From Uloborus plumipes (Eukaryota > Arthropoda > Arachnida > Araneae > Uloboridae), in assembly GCA_038373865.1 (NCBI GenBank), contig JAXGGA010004442.1, positions 24,407-88,406 of the forward strand: 64,000 nucleotides of DNA, read 5' to 3'. Positions 34,057 to 46,254 of this stretch are shown one piece after another. The notes under the pieces were generated by a model. It made no database searches. It saw only the letters and a list, made by a program, of their open reading frames with translations, and was not told where the DNA came from. The translations under genes were made by a program, and so were the position numbers. Position 1 is the stretch's first letter. Each line of letters opens with the position of its first letter.

Positions 34057-35729
34057 ATTCAGGTCGAAAGCAACTTCTTGAAATACAGCGAAACAAATAT
34101 TGTTTAGCTGTGTTTTAATAACTTATACACTTTCTTCTGTTCAGCGATCAAAATTTCTTGCATGAAATTCAACCGCCTGTTTCTGCGTTTTGCACGAACT
34201 ACGTTTTTCAGAAAAATAAAGCAATTGCCGATCAAAAACTACACATGATTTCCAAAATAATGACACGTATTTTGTTTTACATTTGCCCATCACAAACAGG
34301 AGTCGATTTTGCCGTCGTGTTATTAAATGGTAGACCGAACTTGAATTATCTCCGCCATCATTCTTTCTCGACCTCGTAATCATTCGAGATTGTAGACAAG
34401 CCGACCTGGAGGCCATTTTGCCGCCAGTCCAACAAACGTTATTTACTCATCTGGTGAAAATACCCTTCAATTCCGCCACTCTCAATCATGGGGCTGTTGT
34501 GTTCCTTTGGCATATAGCTGACAAAGTGCTACCTTGAGGCCTGCAGCTATTGGCGATGGATCCAAACAATGTTCGAATTAAATTTCTGATTGGTTAATTT
34601 TTGAATTTAAATTTAGAAATCAACCAATTGATAATTTCCCTGACAGTTTCTTTGTTGCGGAGAACTTCGATCGATAGTAGTGCGTCCTGAACAAGGAGCG
34701 AGTTTTTGCTCTATGTTAAAAACCAGAAAGCGATATACTTAATCGATTTGGATCTGGCTGGAATACGTCTGATGTTATTGCGGTAATATGAAGTTTTCCA
34801 GTGTCATCGTTAATTACTCTTGGTAACACAACATTTCAAACGTCAATGCTTTTCATAAGTATTTCTTGTTAAACAGGGTTACAACTGAAAAGCATGCACA
34901 CTGTGTAGATGCAATTGCTAAAACCCACCTCATGAAATTAATAAGAATTAATATTTTTGAGCTCGAATGGCACTTCCCAGTTTTAGAACTATAGCTCTCG
35001 GGTAGAATAATGACTAATCAGGTTTCTGCTAGCTGGAAAATGTCTATTGAAGGGAGAAATAGAGTACACCCAGCTGCAAGTCCATGATGTGGATCGTGAC
35101 TTCATGAATCATTTATTAACTTTTTTCATCTTCCTCCGGATGATTTATAATAACTCGTGACAAGCGGGACCTGCATTTCTTTGTTTCTCCACATTATCAC
35201 TCGTCGCTGCATTGTTTTGCTTTGATAGACCACCGCGCCTGGAATTCCTTTTGTCCATTTTGTTGATGAACCTTGACCGCCTTCAGGTATCGGTCCGATC
35301 GTTTCGAGCGATCCAGGGCAAACACCATCTCCGGCAGGCTTGACTCCATTCACAACACGTTCCCTTTCATCCGATCGGTTCAATAATTTTGGTTTTTACT
35401 TTCATTCAACCTGAAGATGAAGAATGCATTAATTCTTCGACAGCAGGTCACCTCTTCATATCTCAGCAAGACCACGTTTTTCGGCAATGGTGAAAGTGAT
35501 GAGTTATTGTTGGGATCGATTACTCAATTTCTTGCAGTTTTGAGGGGTTTCTGGGTAAACTGGTGAATTCGTGAACTTCCCAGTAACCGAATTTCAATGT
35601 GAAAACTAATCGAACCCTGAATCGGTACCAATTTCTTTTATAAGATGACGCAGGCCTATTTCCAATCTTGATGTAATGTTTATATAGAAGTAAGTTCTAG
35701 TGTCCTCGGAAACAACCTAGTAAATAACT
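34057..35729. other. Non-coding sequence
   Basis: An 85-codon minus frame at 35126-35383 has no recognised domain. The stretch at 35400-35580 resembles the 36.4-37.3 kb duplication. Confidence 0.45.
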
Positions 35730-35731
35730 TA

Positions 35732-36290
35732 CAGTGAACTCTCACTTATGCGCCGGCGCCATGGACCAACAGAAAAAGGCGCATAAGTGAGAGAGACGCA
35801 TAAGTGAATAAACCTATTTAAAGGTCTAAAATGCAACATAAGTTCTAATGAAAGAATGAATAAGAATGTTTCCATAGAAAATTGTCATATTTCTACGTTT
35901 TGGCAACTACTGTGACCTAACTGCAATGATAAGGAGAAAACAAAAATTATAGCATACCTAATCACAAACTAGTCTTTTTAAAACGATCCATAATCGATAA
36001 TTGTCCCTCTCCGAATACTAGTTCATGTGGAAAAAATGCCTTCCGTGAGCAATAAAAGCTAGAGGTTAAAGAGGAAAGTGAAGAAACATGCTCATTTTTT
36101 AAGAAAATAAATTGAATTGTTTACATTTTTTGAAAAATTCGGTGCATAAGTGAGATATTTATCTTTAGAGCGACGCATAAACGAATGAAATTATCATTAT
36201 TTTACCATGGAATGTACCGGGACCACTGAAAATCGTCGCATAAGTGAAAAAGGCGCATAAATGAGGCAATGTATAAGTGAGAGTTCACTG
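35732..36290. mobile_element. pogo/Tigger-like MITE, 559 bp
   Basis: The ends CAGTGAACTCTCACTTATGC and ATAAGTGAGAGTTCACTG are inverted repeats bordered by TA (35730-35731 and 36291-36292). GCGCATAAGTGA-type motifs recur near both ends, as expected for transposase-binding repeats. No coding. Confidence 0.8.
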
Positions 36291-36429
36291 TATTTATAAA
36301 TTAATATATCCTATGAGACAGGTCTCTGATATCGTTAACCGTCCGAATGAAGTCGTGACCAATTTTATCTAAAAGGGGAGGTTTTTTGATACATAGGTTG
36401 CTCTGCAAACAAGAACGATTGTTTTTACT

Positions 36430-37290
36430 GCAAAATTTCCAGAAAATAGAATGTTAAGGATTGTTGGATATTTCCCTTTTAGTTTGCATCAATAGTTGGA
36501 CCAGCTTTAGCTACCTGCACTCGCCACGTCATTCAGAACACTTCTATTCACACTTGTGAATCTGTTCATATTCAATTTCATTTAATTCGACGAAGACGAG
36601 GAATGAATTAGTTCACCAACATCAGGTCATCCAGTATGCTTTCACACTTCAACATGACCAAACTACGATATTTTTCGACAATGGTGATGTATGATGTTAG
36701 TGTTGGAATCGATTGCTGAATTTAGTATGTTTTTGAGTTTTTTGTTTTTATAATAATAATAATAATTATTATTATTAGTATTATTATTATTTACTAACTC
36801 AAGAGTCAAGTTTAGTTTTACTGCCCCAAATATTTATATTAAGTAAGTCGGTAAACGCTGCATACGAGGATAACTTTTCAATGGGAATTTCCAGAAAATG
36901 GAATGTTAAAAACTGAAGTTAGTGGGTATTTTCCCTTTCTGGTTCTGGTTAGTATCTATAGGTGGCCCAAGTAGTACAAACGGTTGGTGAATGGTCGGCC
37001 AACTGCAAGAAGTTGTTGGGGAACCGTTGGCCAACCATTTTCCAACCAACCCAATTTTCTACTTGGTTCACTATCACCAACAAACTCTACTCGGCACTCC
37101 ATTCCCTTTTCGTACCATAGATGAATAATTCTGCTTTAAACTTCCTCCGATTTTCAGGAATTAGAAATATATTACCTTCAACAGCAGGTCATCGCACTAC
37201 GTTATCATCAGAACCAAACTACGTTACTTGTGAGATATTTGTGAGGATGTCGGTTGCTGTAAGTTAGTGTGCTTTTGATGGGCTTCTATG
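36430..37290. repeat. Diverged tandem duplication of about 450 bp
   Basis: TTCCAGAAAATAGAATGTTA (36438) and TTCCAGAAAATGGAATGTTA (36888) begin two copies. ACATCAGGTCATC and ACAGCAGGTCATC mark later matching points. A third related stretch lies at 35400-35580 (ACAGCAGGTCACC). The MITE at 36966 lengthens the second copy. Confidence 0.6.
36966..37077. mobile_element. Short MITE, CCCAAGTAGTAC end
   Basis: The left end CCCAAGTAGTAC and the right end CTACTTGG form short inverted repeats, with GGTTGG/CCAACC symmetry inside. It interrupts the second unit of a ~450 bp duplication and may belong with the copy at 17626. Confidence 0.5.
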
Positions 37291-37938
37291 ACTGCATTAA
37301 CCCTTTAAAAAATTACCGCGTTTATCTTTGTGGTAATCCAGCACTTCTTAAAGTTTTGCTTTCTTAAACTGTGCGAAGATTAAATTCAAGAATCTTTCGA
37401 AGTTTTGTTTGAGTGCAAAATATTGGATGATACGGTGGGAGGGGGATGAAATAAAAACGCTTCTAACGTTATAATTTAGCGAAACGAACCTTTTTTCTTC
37501 AGTAACGGTTAACAGAACTTGCATACACATATCATTTGGAAGAATGAAACCAATGAATCATTTTTTGAAACATCTATTTTTCAAAACAATTGTCAACTGA
37601 TAATATGCTTTAAAAAAATGGGTACCTGTCGTGATCTTATCTAACAATTCTGGACCTGTCTCACATTGCGTGCAAATGTCTGCCGGAACAGGCGTGATGA
37701 GGATAGGTAGGGAATGTGAAAACTTCATTTCGAGTCCATCAGTTATTCCCCCTCCTCAACGAGATATTTTTACTGCAACTTTTTGCTCGGCAAGGTCGTT
37801 CACAATGTCCTTGAGCTTGGCCTCCTATCTTTTTACCTTTCGCTTGTAATTGGCATCTTTTTTTTCGCCAATGTATATGTGTGTAATAATGGCAAAATTA
37901 TCCTGGCGTTAAAAAAATAGAGATACGAAGTTGTTATT

Positions 37939-38182
37939 TTATGTCATGACAGATAAATAAGTTAATTTCTTCTCCGTGACTGAAACTAGGATTCTTTTTT
38001 TTTTCTTTCCCAAGTCTGATAGCAATGGATGAAATCTGTTCCAGGATTTGGCACAAATTTTGCAAGAGCTATGGAAACACCGTAAGATGAAACAGTTACA
38101 AAATGTGAAGTACAAATACGACGTTAAAAAAGCAAAAATAAGCAGGGATACTGCAGACACTTGTTTCGGCGTTACAAGGAAC
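37939..38182 (-). pseudogene. Penelope-like ORF start fragment
   Basis: Read leftward from the inverted junction, the minus strand encodes SAVSLLIFAFLTSYLYFTF, then SSCKICAKSWNRFHP, which looks like the start of a Penelope-like ORF following its terminal sequence. It breaks off within about 60 codons. The assignment rests on the adjoining terminal sequence. Confidence 0.45.
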
Positions 38183-38260
38183 CCTGTAACGCCGAAACAC
38201 CTGTCTGCAGTATCTCTGCGAATTTGTGCTTTTTTAACGTTGCATTTATACTTTACATTT
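38101..38260. repeat. Head-to-head inverted Penelope terminal sequences
   Basis: Two arms of about 80 bp meet near 38182. Each contains GTAACGCCGAAACA, GTCTGCAGTAT and a TTTTTTAACGT stretch, matching the 28490-28560 Penelope segment. The left arm runs leftward and the right arm rightward. Confidence 0.75.
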
Positions 38261-39080
38261 GTGGCACAAAGGTATTTAAATACTTCAGTTACAAAATCAT
38301 TGTGACACCGCGATCAGTGCTTAGTCGATATCTCCGGAATTTCCAAGGTTTTATTCGTTTTGCTAGACTCATCTTTACACATTAACAAAAATAAAGATGT
38401 TTCGAATGAAAATGACTCAGCTCCATTTGCTTTATTGAATGTCAAAGTATTGGTTAGTTTGGACAAGGCTTTACTAGATAGCGTTTTATACAGGCTGCTT
38501 CATTTGATCAAAATCTTTGGGATAAAAACGGATACATGTCGCCTAGCGACATCTATCGAATTTTGTGGTAACTAACATTATATACAAATCAGATAATAAA
38601 AGACAAAATTAAAATTTAATTTGTTGGCGACAATTTTACAATTTGGCATTCAATTCTATTTTATTATATTTTAACGTCATTTAATAGCTTGTTCGATTTA
38701 CTGGTTTATTCTGCATTTTAACGGCTTGTTTTAATTAGTTAGCGAATTATTTTTCATTTTAATTGATTCTAATTATAATTAAACTATGAAACGACTCTGG
38801 CACCGCAGAGCAATAAATGGCGATTTTGGAACGATAGTTCCATCAAAACTTTTGATGAGTTTAGATTGTCAAATTAATTTATTTGGCGATTTTTTTACAT
38901 TTTAATGGACATTTTGGAATGACTATGGCACTAATATTTTGAAAAGCACATCAAGAATTTGTTCTCCGTAAAGCTTTTGAGAATATTTCAATAACCGAGA
39001 TCTTTGGTAGTATGTGGGCAATTCCACGAAAATGTCAACCTGAGCATCAAAATTTCAATGTTCGCAAAACGCAAATTAAT
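38261..39080. other. AT-rich non-coding sequence
   Basis: No gene or bounded element recognised between the Penelope junction and the hAT element. Confidence 0.5.
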
Positions 39081-39088
39081 ATATATAG

Positions 39089-40181
39089 TAGGGATGCACC
39101 GATTAATCGGCAGTACCGATTAATCGGCCATAATCGGCCACTTCGCCGATTAATAATAATCGGCAAAATTTTGCCGATTAATCGGCGGAAAAAATATTTT
39201 TTAGATATCATTTTTTAAAGCATACTTTCACCAAGAAACTTTTATAAATAATTTTATTTACACTAAATAAATTTAACTTTCTGCAATCCTTACTGTAACA
39301 TGCAAGATGGGAGTGTGTACAGAGTAAAAACAAAACAAATAGTTCATTCAATGCATAAAACTGAATGAAATATTAAAAGAGAACCCTCACAGCCGATATT
39401 CAAATGACACTATTAGAAATAATAAAACTCCTGAAATTTTAAATTAGAATCAGAAAACATGAGTGCTTCGTTCTATTTTTCATCAGACAAATTTTGCCGA
39501 TCAACTGGCGGAAAAAATGTTTTAAATAAAATAACTTTCAGTATGCCTTGAACAAGAAACTATAACTATAATGAATTAATTTACAAAAAATAAATAATTT
39601 TCTTGAAACAAAATTATAATATGTAGTACGAAAGTGTAGTGAGTAAAAATAAAACAAATAATACTCAAAGAATGAAAAAAAAAATGCTCTCAGTTGATAT
39701 ACATGCTTCAAAAATGAATTTTTCTATTTTGCATAAATATGCATATATAGACAATTTTGCAACATTTTTCATATGTCGGTACTTTTCTCTTTAGCATAGC
39801 GCTTTATGATAATCTCTAATTTTTAAAAAAGAAAAATCTTGAATTAAATAGCTACTTACGATTGAAAAATAAATTAGTGTTTTAATTTAATTCGATTAAC
39901 TATAATATAAAAATTGGTTCAAATAAATTTGATAAAATGTTGAAATTATTTTTGGGAAAATTAGGAAAATGGAAGAAAAAAATCTTGTTCTCTGACATAA
40001 ATTAGTAACTATTTCCAAACTCTAAATCGAAAAGAAAGGGGGGGGTGGGAATTGATGGTGAAATGGATGATATTAAAAAAAAACTGATTATTAATCGGCC
40101 TGACCGATTAATCGGCCGATTATCAACAGCCGATTAATCGGTAATCGGTAATCGGCCAATTTGCTTATCGGTGCATCCCTA
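39089..40181. mobile_element. hAT-type element, TAGGGATGCACCGAT ends
   Basis: The left end TAGGGATGCACCGATTAATC and the right end ATCGGTGCATCCCTA are inverted repeats. The duplication ATATATAG is perfect (39081-39088 and 40182-40189). Both ends carry clusters of CGATTAATCGG, themselves palindromic. The 1,093 bp interior is AT-rich with no transposase. Confidence 0.88.
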
Positions 40182-40189
40182 ATATATAG

Positions 40190-40714
40190 GGTGAGTTCTG
40201 GTAAGTGCGTACCCTTTTTTGCAAAGTTCATGTTCTCAGGGATGCTGCTCTGTTGAAAAATCTTGTACACTCACAATTTTGTTTTAGTTTTCTTTCCAGA
40301 TCCTTTACTAAGATTTTCAAGCATATAATATGTCAAATAAACCATAAACATAGGTTTTGTGACCTGGTTTATGACACCTATTCTAAGGTACTCACTTTCC
40401 CTACCTAGCGGGGTAAGTGCGTCCACCTTAAATTATGTGAATATGAGCAGTAAAAAACTTCTGGCACATATTAAATATGTTAGGTAGTTGCCTTGGGATA
40501 ATTCCTAATACTAGAGATCAGCACTTGCTTGCATGGATGAAACGCAATCAGTGATATTCCACGTGTCTTGCGAACAACTTTGATTTGAAGATTGAGAGAG
40601 TTGTGTCTGTGATTCTTCCTCTGTCCTTTTAATAAGACCAAGTGAGCAAATGTAAGTTGTTTTTATTTAGTAATAATCACTCATAGTCTACATAGTTTAT
40701 TTTGGTTAAATACA
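40190..40714. other. Non-coding; repeated GTAAGTGCGT words
   Basis: GGTAAGTGCGTACCC near 40200 and GGGTAAGTGCGTCCACC near 40411 may be parts of one old element. Otherwise nothing. Confidence 0.4.
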
Positions 40715-41053
40715 TTAACCCTTTCAATGACCAGGCGAAAAATGCTTTCCGCCGCAAAGTGAATACGGCGTAGATTACAGACCGGTTTCATTTCGCTCCA
40801 GTATGATAACTGTTTCCTGCCCGTTTTGCTACGGGGATTTTAATGTTGTTTTTGCAGCCGAACATGAAATTGAAAATTATAGTCGCAAACAGTTGTGTAT
40901 AATAGAAAGTAACGTGTTTTATTTACGTAACCAAAATGTATGTCACAGCAGAAGCACGAGGAAAGATCAATTAAATTTACAAGTTATAAAAAGAAAGTAC
41001 TAAAAGTTTAGAAAAGCAAAAGCTTTAATTGTCTTAATTTATTTTATATGTTA

Positions 41054-42580
41054 TACTAGCAGTACCCGCACGGCGATGCCCGTGCATTTAAGTGGGAAGG
41101 AAGTTAAAATTTAAATTCACTCCAAACATCAGAAGTAAAATTATTATAGGGGAAACGGTATAGTTATTGGCCACTTTAGCGACATCGTATTTGTACGCTT
41201 GAATAAAAAATGAATGAAATATTTCTGCATAAATAAAAAATACTTCATATGATACTATATTAATGTATTGTACTACTCATACTGTCTGAAAACACTTTTC
41301 AAATATATTATTAGAAAAAAATCAACGCAAAAACAAAAATGTCAAATTGATAGTAATTGACCACCTTATCATAGTTATGGGCCATGAAAACAGACAGTTA
41401 TTGGCCGTGTAAACATTCAATGTTATACTGTATTATTCATACATATACGAAAATATTATACCTTTAGATGAATATGATAAATACCATTATATGAAGGTAT
41501 ATCGTTAATTGAATATAGTTTCCATTCATTAAGTATATTATAACTTTATAGCATTCAATATCTTTTTCCATCTTTCCCTTTTCTATTTTTTGACTCATCT
41601 TTATTTGTTTTAGTCTTCTATAAAGCATTTTCTTTCTGTGCGACTGCTTGTCCATTCCGTTCTCTTTTCTTTTATTTTTTTCCACTCCTTTTGCTGCTTT
41701 TCTTGTTCATTTTTTTCAATAGCTACTGTATAACTCTCAGATATAATAAAGAATGGTTTTTTTGTCTATCCTATTAAGAAAATTTCACTTAGTTTTTGGT
41801 GTATTTTGTTGGTAATCATCGACAAATTTGCTAAAATGAGTGATTTTGTTTGAAGTAGATGGCGTACACAAATTTATAGGAGTTTTCAGAGGAGTTATAC
41901 CAATTTTTGCTGCTGTCACATTATCTTCACTGGTATATGGGGGCCAATAACTACCGTTTCCCCTAGTCTTTAATTAAAATGTGTGTTACAACCTTTTAAA
42001 TTCCACTAAAAGTCTTGTTGAAGTTTAAAACACAATTCGCCAAATAAATCAAAAATATATTAAGTTAAGTAAGTAACAGGATATATTAATTATTTAAATT
42101 TAGTCACTTTTCAAGGCTTAACTCTATACGCAAATTTAAACCAGTATGAAACTTCAGAGACGAAAGAGCAGTTTGCATGGAAAATGGCTCTAGTGTTTCA
42201 GTTTAGTGTTTCAGCGTACATAGTTATGCCTTGAAAATTTACCAAATTTGATTAATTAATATCTCCTGCCGTAATTAACGGACAGAAACGTGCTACAACT
42301 TTTCTTTTTTAGAAAAAAACCCTTTCCAGCGATATATAATGTTATGGGGTGGGGGAAGGTTTTCCCCCCTCAATTATGGCAGATACACCAAAAATGAGAC
42401 TAATTAACTAATTTAAAAATAACTAATTCGAAATTAAAAATTTAGGCTTCGAGGTGCATCACGCGGGGGTGCGTTCGAATTTTTGAGCCAAGTTTCAGGT
42501 CCGTAGGTGCTGTGGGGGCTTCTGGCCAGCGGTTACAAACGAACAAACAAACTAACACCGTCATCTTTATATATATAGAT
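41054..42580. repeat. Decayed dispersed repeat enclosing the TA-flanked element
   Basis: The left side begins TACTAGCAGTACCCGCACGG, and the right side has GGTGCGTTCGAATTTTTGAG, a run of ACAAACAAACTAAC and a TATATATATAGAT end. This layout resembles widespread arthropod dispersed repeats, but I cannot assign a class. The 815 bp TIR element interrupts it. No coding sequence is seen. Confidence 0.4.
41149..41963. mobile_element. TIR DNA transposon with TA target sites, non-autonomous
   Basis: The left end reads GGGGAAACGGTATAGTTATT and continues GGCC. The right end is GGCCAATAACTACCGTTTCC ending CC, the inverted complement apart from a small indel. TA dinucleotides flank both ends (41147-41148 and 41964-41965), as for Tc1/mariner-type elements. 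The inside is AT-rich with no transposase. It lies inside a decayed repeat within the piggyBac left half. Confidence 0.75.
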
Positions 42581-43006
42581 TTATTTTACTGATTGCTTCA
42601 TAAATTTTTTCTTACTTATGATGCTTTTTAATTCAATATTTACCTTTCTACTAATTTGTTTATTTTATTTGAATAAAATTGGGATTATTAATAACTGTCA
42701 CATAACCAAATGAAACATGTTCCTAAATAATATCTTTATAAGCTTATTATTATTATTATGCAAATAAAAATACAGTTCATATAGCTTTAAGTATTTAGAA
42801 AATTTTCAACAAACAGATGAGCAAAAAATTAAGAAAGGAAAACTACTTACAATTTTACAGAGATGTGTTGTGGAACAGATCTATGAAAATACACTACATA
42901 CTCGAATTTTATTTTAGTAGAAGTTCATTGCATTAAAACTATTAAAGTCTTGCTACCTTTTAAGCATTCATGTCAGTTCATTAACTGTCTTTTTTTTTAG
43001 AAGCCT

Positions 43007-44680
43007 TCAAAATTCTTCTTTAGTGTGATAAATTTCGAAACAAGGAATTGCACACAAACCTACATCACAGTCTTTGCACATTGTACGAACATCCTTTCGA
43101 ATTCTTTTAAAATTATCAGTTCTTTTGCTGGAACACACGATGCATCGTCTTCTTGGTTCCATCTTACATGGTGTAGGTGGGATGTAACTCAGGAAATGCC
43201 TTTCAGTTAGGCGCAAAATATTAGCACTGTTTGAAATTCTTGATGGACTTAAGGTAGCTTCGGGACTATGGAATTTTTCAAGTAGTCTTTCCGCAAGCAA
43301 AACGCGAAAGTCTAAAAATTCCAGATATTTGCGATTATTTTTGCGATACAATATGTAACTATTAAAAATAGTAACATCCAAAAGGTGACGAAACATTTTT
43401 TTATAGTACTTTTTTTGTCTTCTCATAGACGAGTAATATGCCAGTCTTTGGTCACATTTATCAACACCTCCCATGTTCGCATTGTAGTCAACAACAACTG
43501 AAGGTTTCAGCACGTATTTTCCTCTTTTTTCAACACTTTTCTGGGTGGCATCGTGCACAGTTGATAACATGCAAACATCTTTTTTGTCCTTCCACTTCAA
43601 AGCTATCATTTTTCCCTTTTGAAAAGCTATGGTATTTCCTTTCTCCAAGTGAGAAAATTTAAGTTCTGCGGGTAAATTTTTACGATTTTTTCTTACTGTG
43701 CCGTAAGCATCTGTTTTATTGTTTATTAGCTCTTCATATAGCTCGGGAGATGTATAAAAGTTATCAGTAATCAAGCAATAGCCTTGATTCAGAAGAGGTT
43801 TTATCAGCGTCATTACGCATTTCGTTGCCAAGTTTCGATTTGCGAATTGTTCATCGAATAAAGTTGTTTTCCCAACGTAAACAGTCCATTTCCATACATA
43901 TCCTGTTGCTGCCTCAGATAAAACAAAAAACTTGATGCCAAATCTCGATCTCTTCGTAGGAATGAACTGGATCCACGACAATCTTCCTTTAAATTTCATA
44001 AGAGACTCGTCAATAGAAACATCTCTTTCTGGGATGTACACAGTAGAAAATTTCGTGCTTAGGTGTTCAAAAATAGACCAGATTTTTCTCAGTTTTGGTT
44101 CAGGACATGTTTCTGCAGCAGCATCATTATTAACGAAATGCAAAAACTTCGTCAGTAAATAATACCTTTTCTCAGGCATCACATTTCTGAAGAAAGGTGT
44201 TTCTAGTGATGGCCTTCTGGTCCAAAAAAGGCTTTCTTTTGGTTTCGGAGCAATACCCTGAAGAATGAAAATTGCAAGCAAAACTCTTATTTCTTCAGGA
44301 GAAGTTGGTTTCCATTTATTAGCTCGAGAGTGGGGCTTTAGCGTAGCATCTTTCAGGTAATCTTTGGCATACCTATTTGTTTCACAAGCAATATGATCGA
44401 CAATTTCGTCATTGAAAAACATATTGAAGTATTCCATTGGATCAGCAGCGTCTTTCACAGTTTCTTTTAATCCAGGATTACCCATGAAAGTAAATCGAGG
44501 TGGGGGATGTGTTGCATCATTTCTGCCAATTTTGCACCAATCCCTTGCATTGGATAAACCATCGCTTGCATCTAAATCTGAGTCACTTTCAGAGTCAAAT
44601 TCTGAATCATAGCTATTATCCTCTGAATCATAGCTACTGTTTTCTTCATCAGAAGAACCAATTAGTAATGAATCTTCCAT
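43007..44680 (-). CDS. piggyBac-family transposase, intact ORF
   Basis: The 557-residue ORF is open from ATG to stop and is by far the longest coding sequence here. The N-terminus (residues 1-40) is Ser/Asp/Glu-rich, as is common in piggyBac transposases. The DDE_Tnp_1_7 core follows. The predicted catalytic aspartates are D224 in VSIDESLMKFKGR, D306 in LITDNFY and D407 in GGVDKCDQ. Their spacings of 82 and 101 residues are close to the 78 and 101 of the founding piggyBac protein. The C-terminus holds a cysteine-rich domain (C513, C516, C535, C538, C543, C547, H552), the zinc-binding DNA-end-recognition region of the family. The start was chosen because the acidic N-terminus begins there. It should cut and paste at TTAA sites. 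No frameshift or lost catalytic residue is seen, so it may be recently active or kept by selection. Confidence 0.93.
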   Translation of the reverse strand: MEDSLLIGSSDEENSSYDSEDNSYDSEFDSESDSDLDASDGLSNARDWCKIGRNDATHPPPRFTFMGNPGLKETVKDAADPMEYFNMFFNDEIVDHIACETNRYAKDYLKDATLKPHSRANKWKPTSPEEIRVLLAIFILQGIAPKPKESLFWTRRPSLETPFFRNVMPEKRYYLLTKFLHFVNNDAAAETCPEPKLRKIWSIFEHLSTKFSTVYIPERDVSIDESLMKFKGRLSWIQFIPTKRSRFGIKFFVLSEAATGYVWKWTVYVGKTTLFDEQFANRNLATKCVMTLIKPLLNQGYCLITDNFYTSPELYEELINNKTDAYGTVRKNRKNLPAELKFSHLEKGNTIAFQKGKMIALKWKDKKDVCMLSTVHDATQKSVEKRGKYVLKPSVVVDYNANMGGVDKCDQRLAYYSSMRRQKKYYKKMFRHLLDVTIFNSYILYRKNNRKYLEFLDFRVLLAERLLEKFHSPEATLSPSRISNSANILRLTERHFLSYIPPTPCKMEPRRRCIVCSSKRTDNFKRIRKDVRTMCKDCDVGLCAIPCFEIYHTKEEF

Positions 44681-45058
44681 AAATGTCTACTATTAAAGTA
44701 TAGCAAAGAAAAAACTTTAAAGAATATGTTTAATTATTTTACTAAAGCAAGCGACTGACGAATATTCAAATATCTTTCCTAGTGCGCAGTAAAGGAGGGA
44801 ACTGATCTAAAACGCTTCAAGGGCTGGAATGGTTTTCAAAACTAGAAACATCACTGCTTACCGGCTACTTTTGATGCATTCAAACTTCCTAACAAAGGGA
44901 AGAATTTTCAATGCGGGAAGTGCTCGTATAACTCATACTGGGAAGAAAACCGAAATCAGCGTGGGAATATTTTAAAAACTACGGGAACCACAAAGGACTG
45001 AATACTGTTTCGGCATTTACTCAGAACGCTGTCAATGAAGTTTTTGTCATTGAGTTAA

Positions 45059-46254
45059 AGCAACTGAAACCACCGCTAATCCCAAAATGCACCCCAAATA
45101 AAGATGAAAGAGGCGGCGCGGCGCAGCATCACAGCATCCCGGAGGAGCACTTTTAGGAAGAAAGGTGCGGTCCGCATCAAAACGGCAGTCCTGTCAAAAC
45201 GGACCGTGGGATTCAAGCACAAGTGCGGCAATAATCCTTTCTATCTGGTTATTTTACAATGAGACAATTCAGCGTGAACTGAATAGTTTAAATGAAATGA
45301 ACTGTTGTATTTTTTCGGAACGTTTGACTTTTTACTTACCGTGCAAGAACGGAAGATAACAAACTTCTTAAGTGTGTGAACGATTTTCTAAAAGAGGTTT
45401 TTAAGTATTCCTCTGTGACTTTGGTGCATTGTGACACTTCAAAATGAACAGTAACACAGAGAGATAACTTCTCTCGTCGGTTCTTTTATCTTAACTTCTG
45501 GGACTTTAACTCCCAATCCGGGGTCATTTAAACACATTTAAACATCCAGCTAGTCCCCCATTTCCCAAGAGAACCTTTATGTGAATACAACTGAACGCGC
45601 CCCAATCCCCGTGGTGTCTAGCAGAGAGCAAGCTGAGAGAGTGTGTGTAAAAGAGAGTCACTCTGGGGGGTCCCATTCAACTCGGTTCTTGGGAGTGGTT
45701 TTCGCAAACCATCGAAGCAGGTTCCTTTCAAACAATAGCCAGAAAGTCATCCTCTCTATACTAACCCTTCCTAGTGATCTTTTTACCACAAAATAAAGTA
45801 ACTTAGAAAGAAATTCCAAAACAAGTTTTGCTACTGCTATATTTCGCAGTATTTTTTGTTGTCGGCGTATTTTTTGCTAAATTTATTGAAGAATGTTTTA
45901 AAAAGATGTTGGGATATTGTTGAAAAGAAGAAAATTATTAATTCAGTTTCTTTGTTTCATATAAGCAAGAAAAAAGTGGTCACAGTAAGGAAATATTTTC
46001 ATGGTTTTTTATCGTTAGTTCAAACCCAAGAATGCTTCGAAACAAATTTTCCATCGAAAGCTTGATTATTTGAAGCAATATACATGTAAAATCTAAGAGT
46101 ACCCAAAAGGATCATGTAATGAATCGGTTTAAAATAAACAATAATAAAAATCACAGTTTCTCGTAAATATATTACGTAATGTTGACTAAAAAAAAGAGAT
46201 GAGTACCGCTTCCCTCAAAGCGCCAGAACACTAAGGAGAAGCGTGATAATAGGG
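45059..46254. other. Non-coding sequence
   Basis: A short GC-rich patch lies near 45110-45160. No gene recognised. Confidence 0.45.

Larger units (their letters stand above)
40715..45058 (-). mobile_element. piggyBac element (ends tentative)
   Basis: The left end is a TTAA at 40715-40718 followed by CCCTTTCAATGACC, typical of a piggyBac terminus. A TTAA at 45055-45058, preceded by GTCATTGAG, is a candidate right end, but the inverted match is short. Another candidate near 44810 (TTCAAGGG) lacks a clean TTAA. At about 4.3 kb the element is longer than usual because its left half contains later insertions, including the TIR element at 41149-41963. The right end is therefore uncertain. Confidence 0.55.

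Noticed and set aside
35126..35383. An 85-codon minus-strand frame
   Set aside because: No family features, and composition fits chance.
44810..44825. TTCAAGGG as the piggyBac right end
   Set aside because: It is not followed by TTAA. It was kept only as an alternative to 45055.
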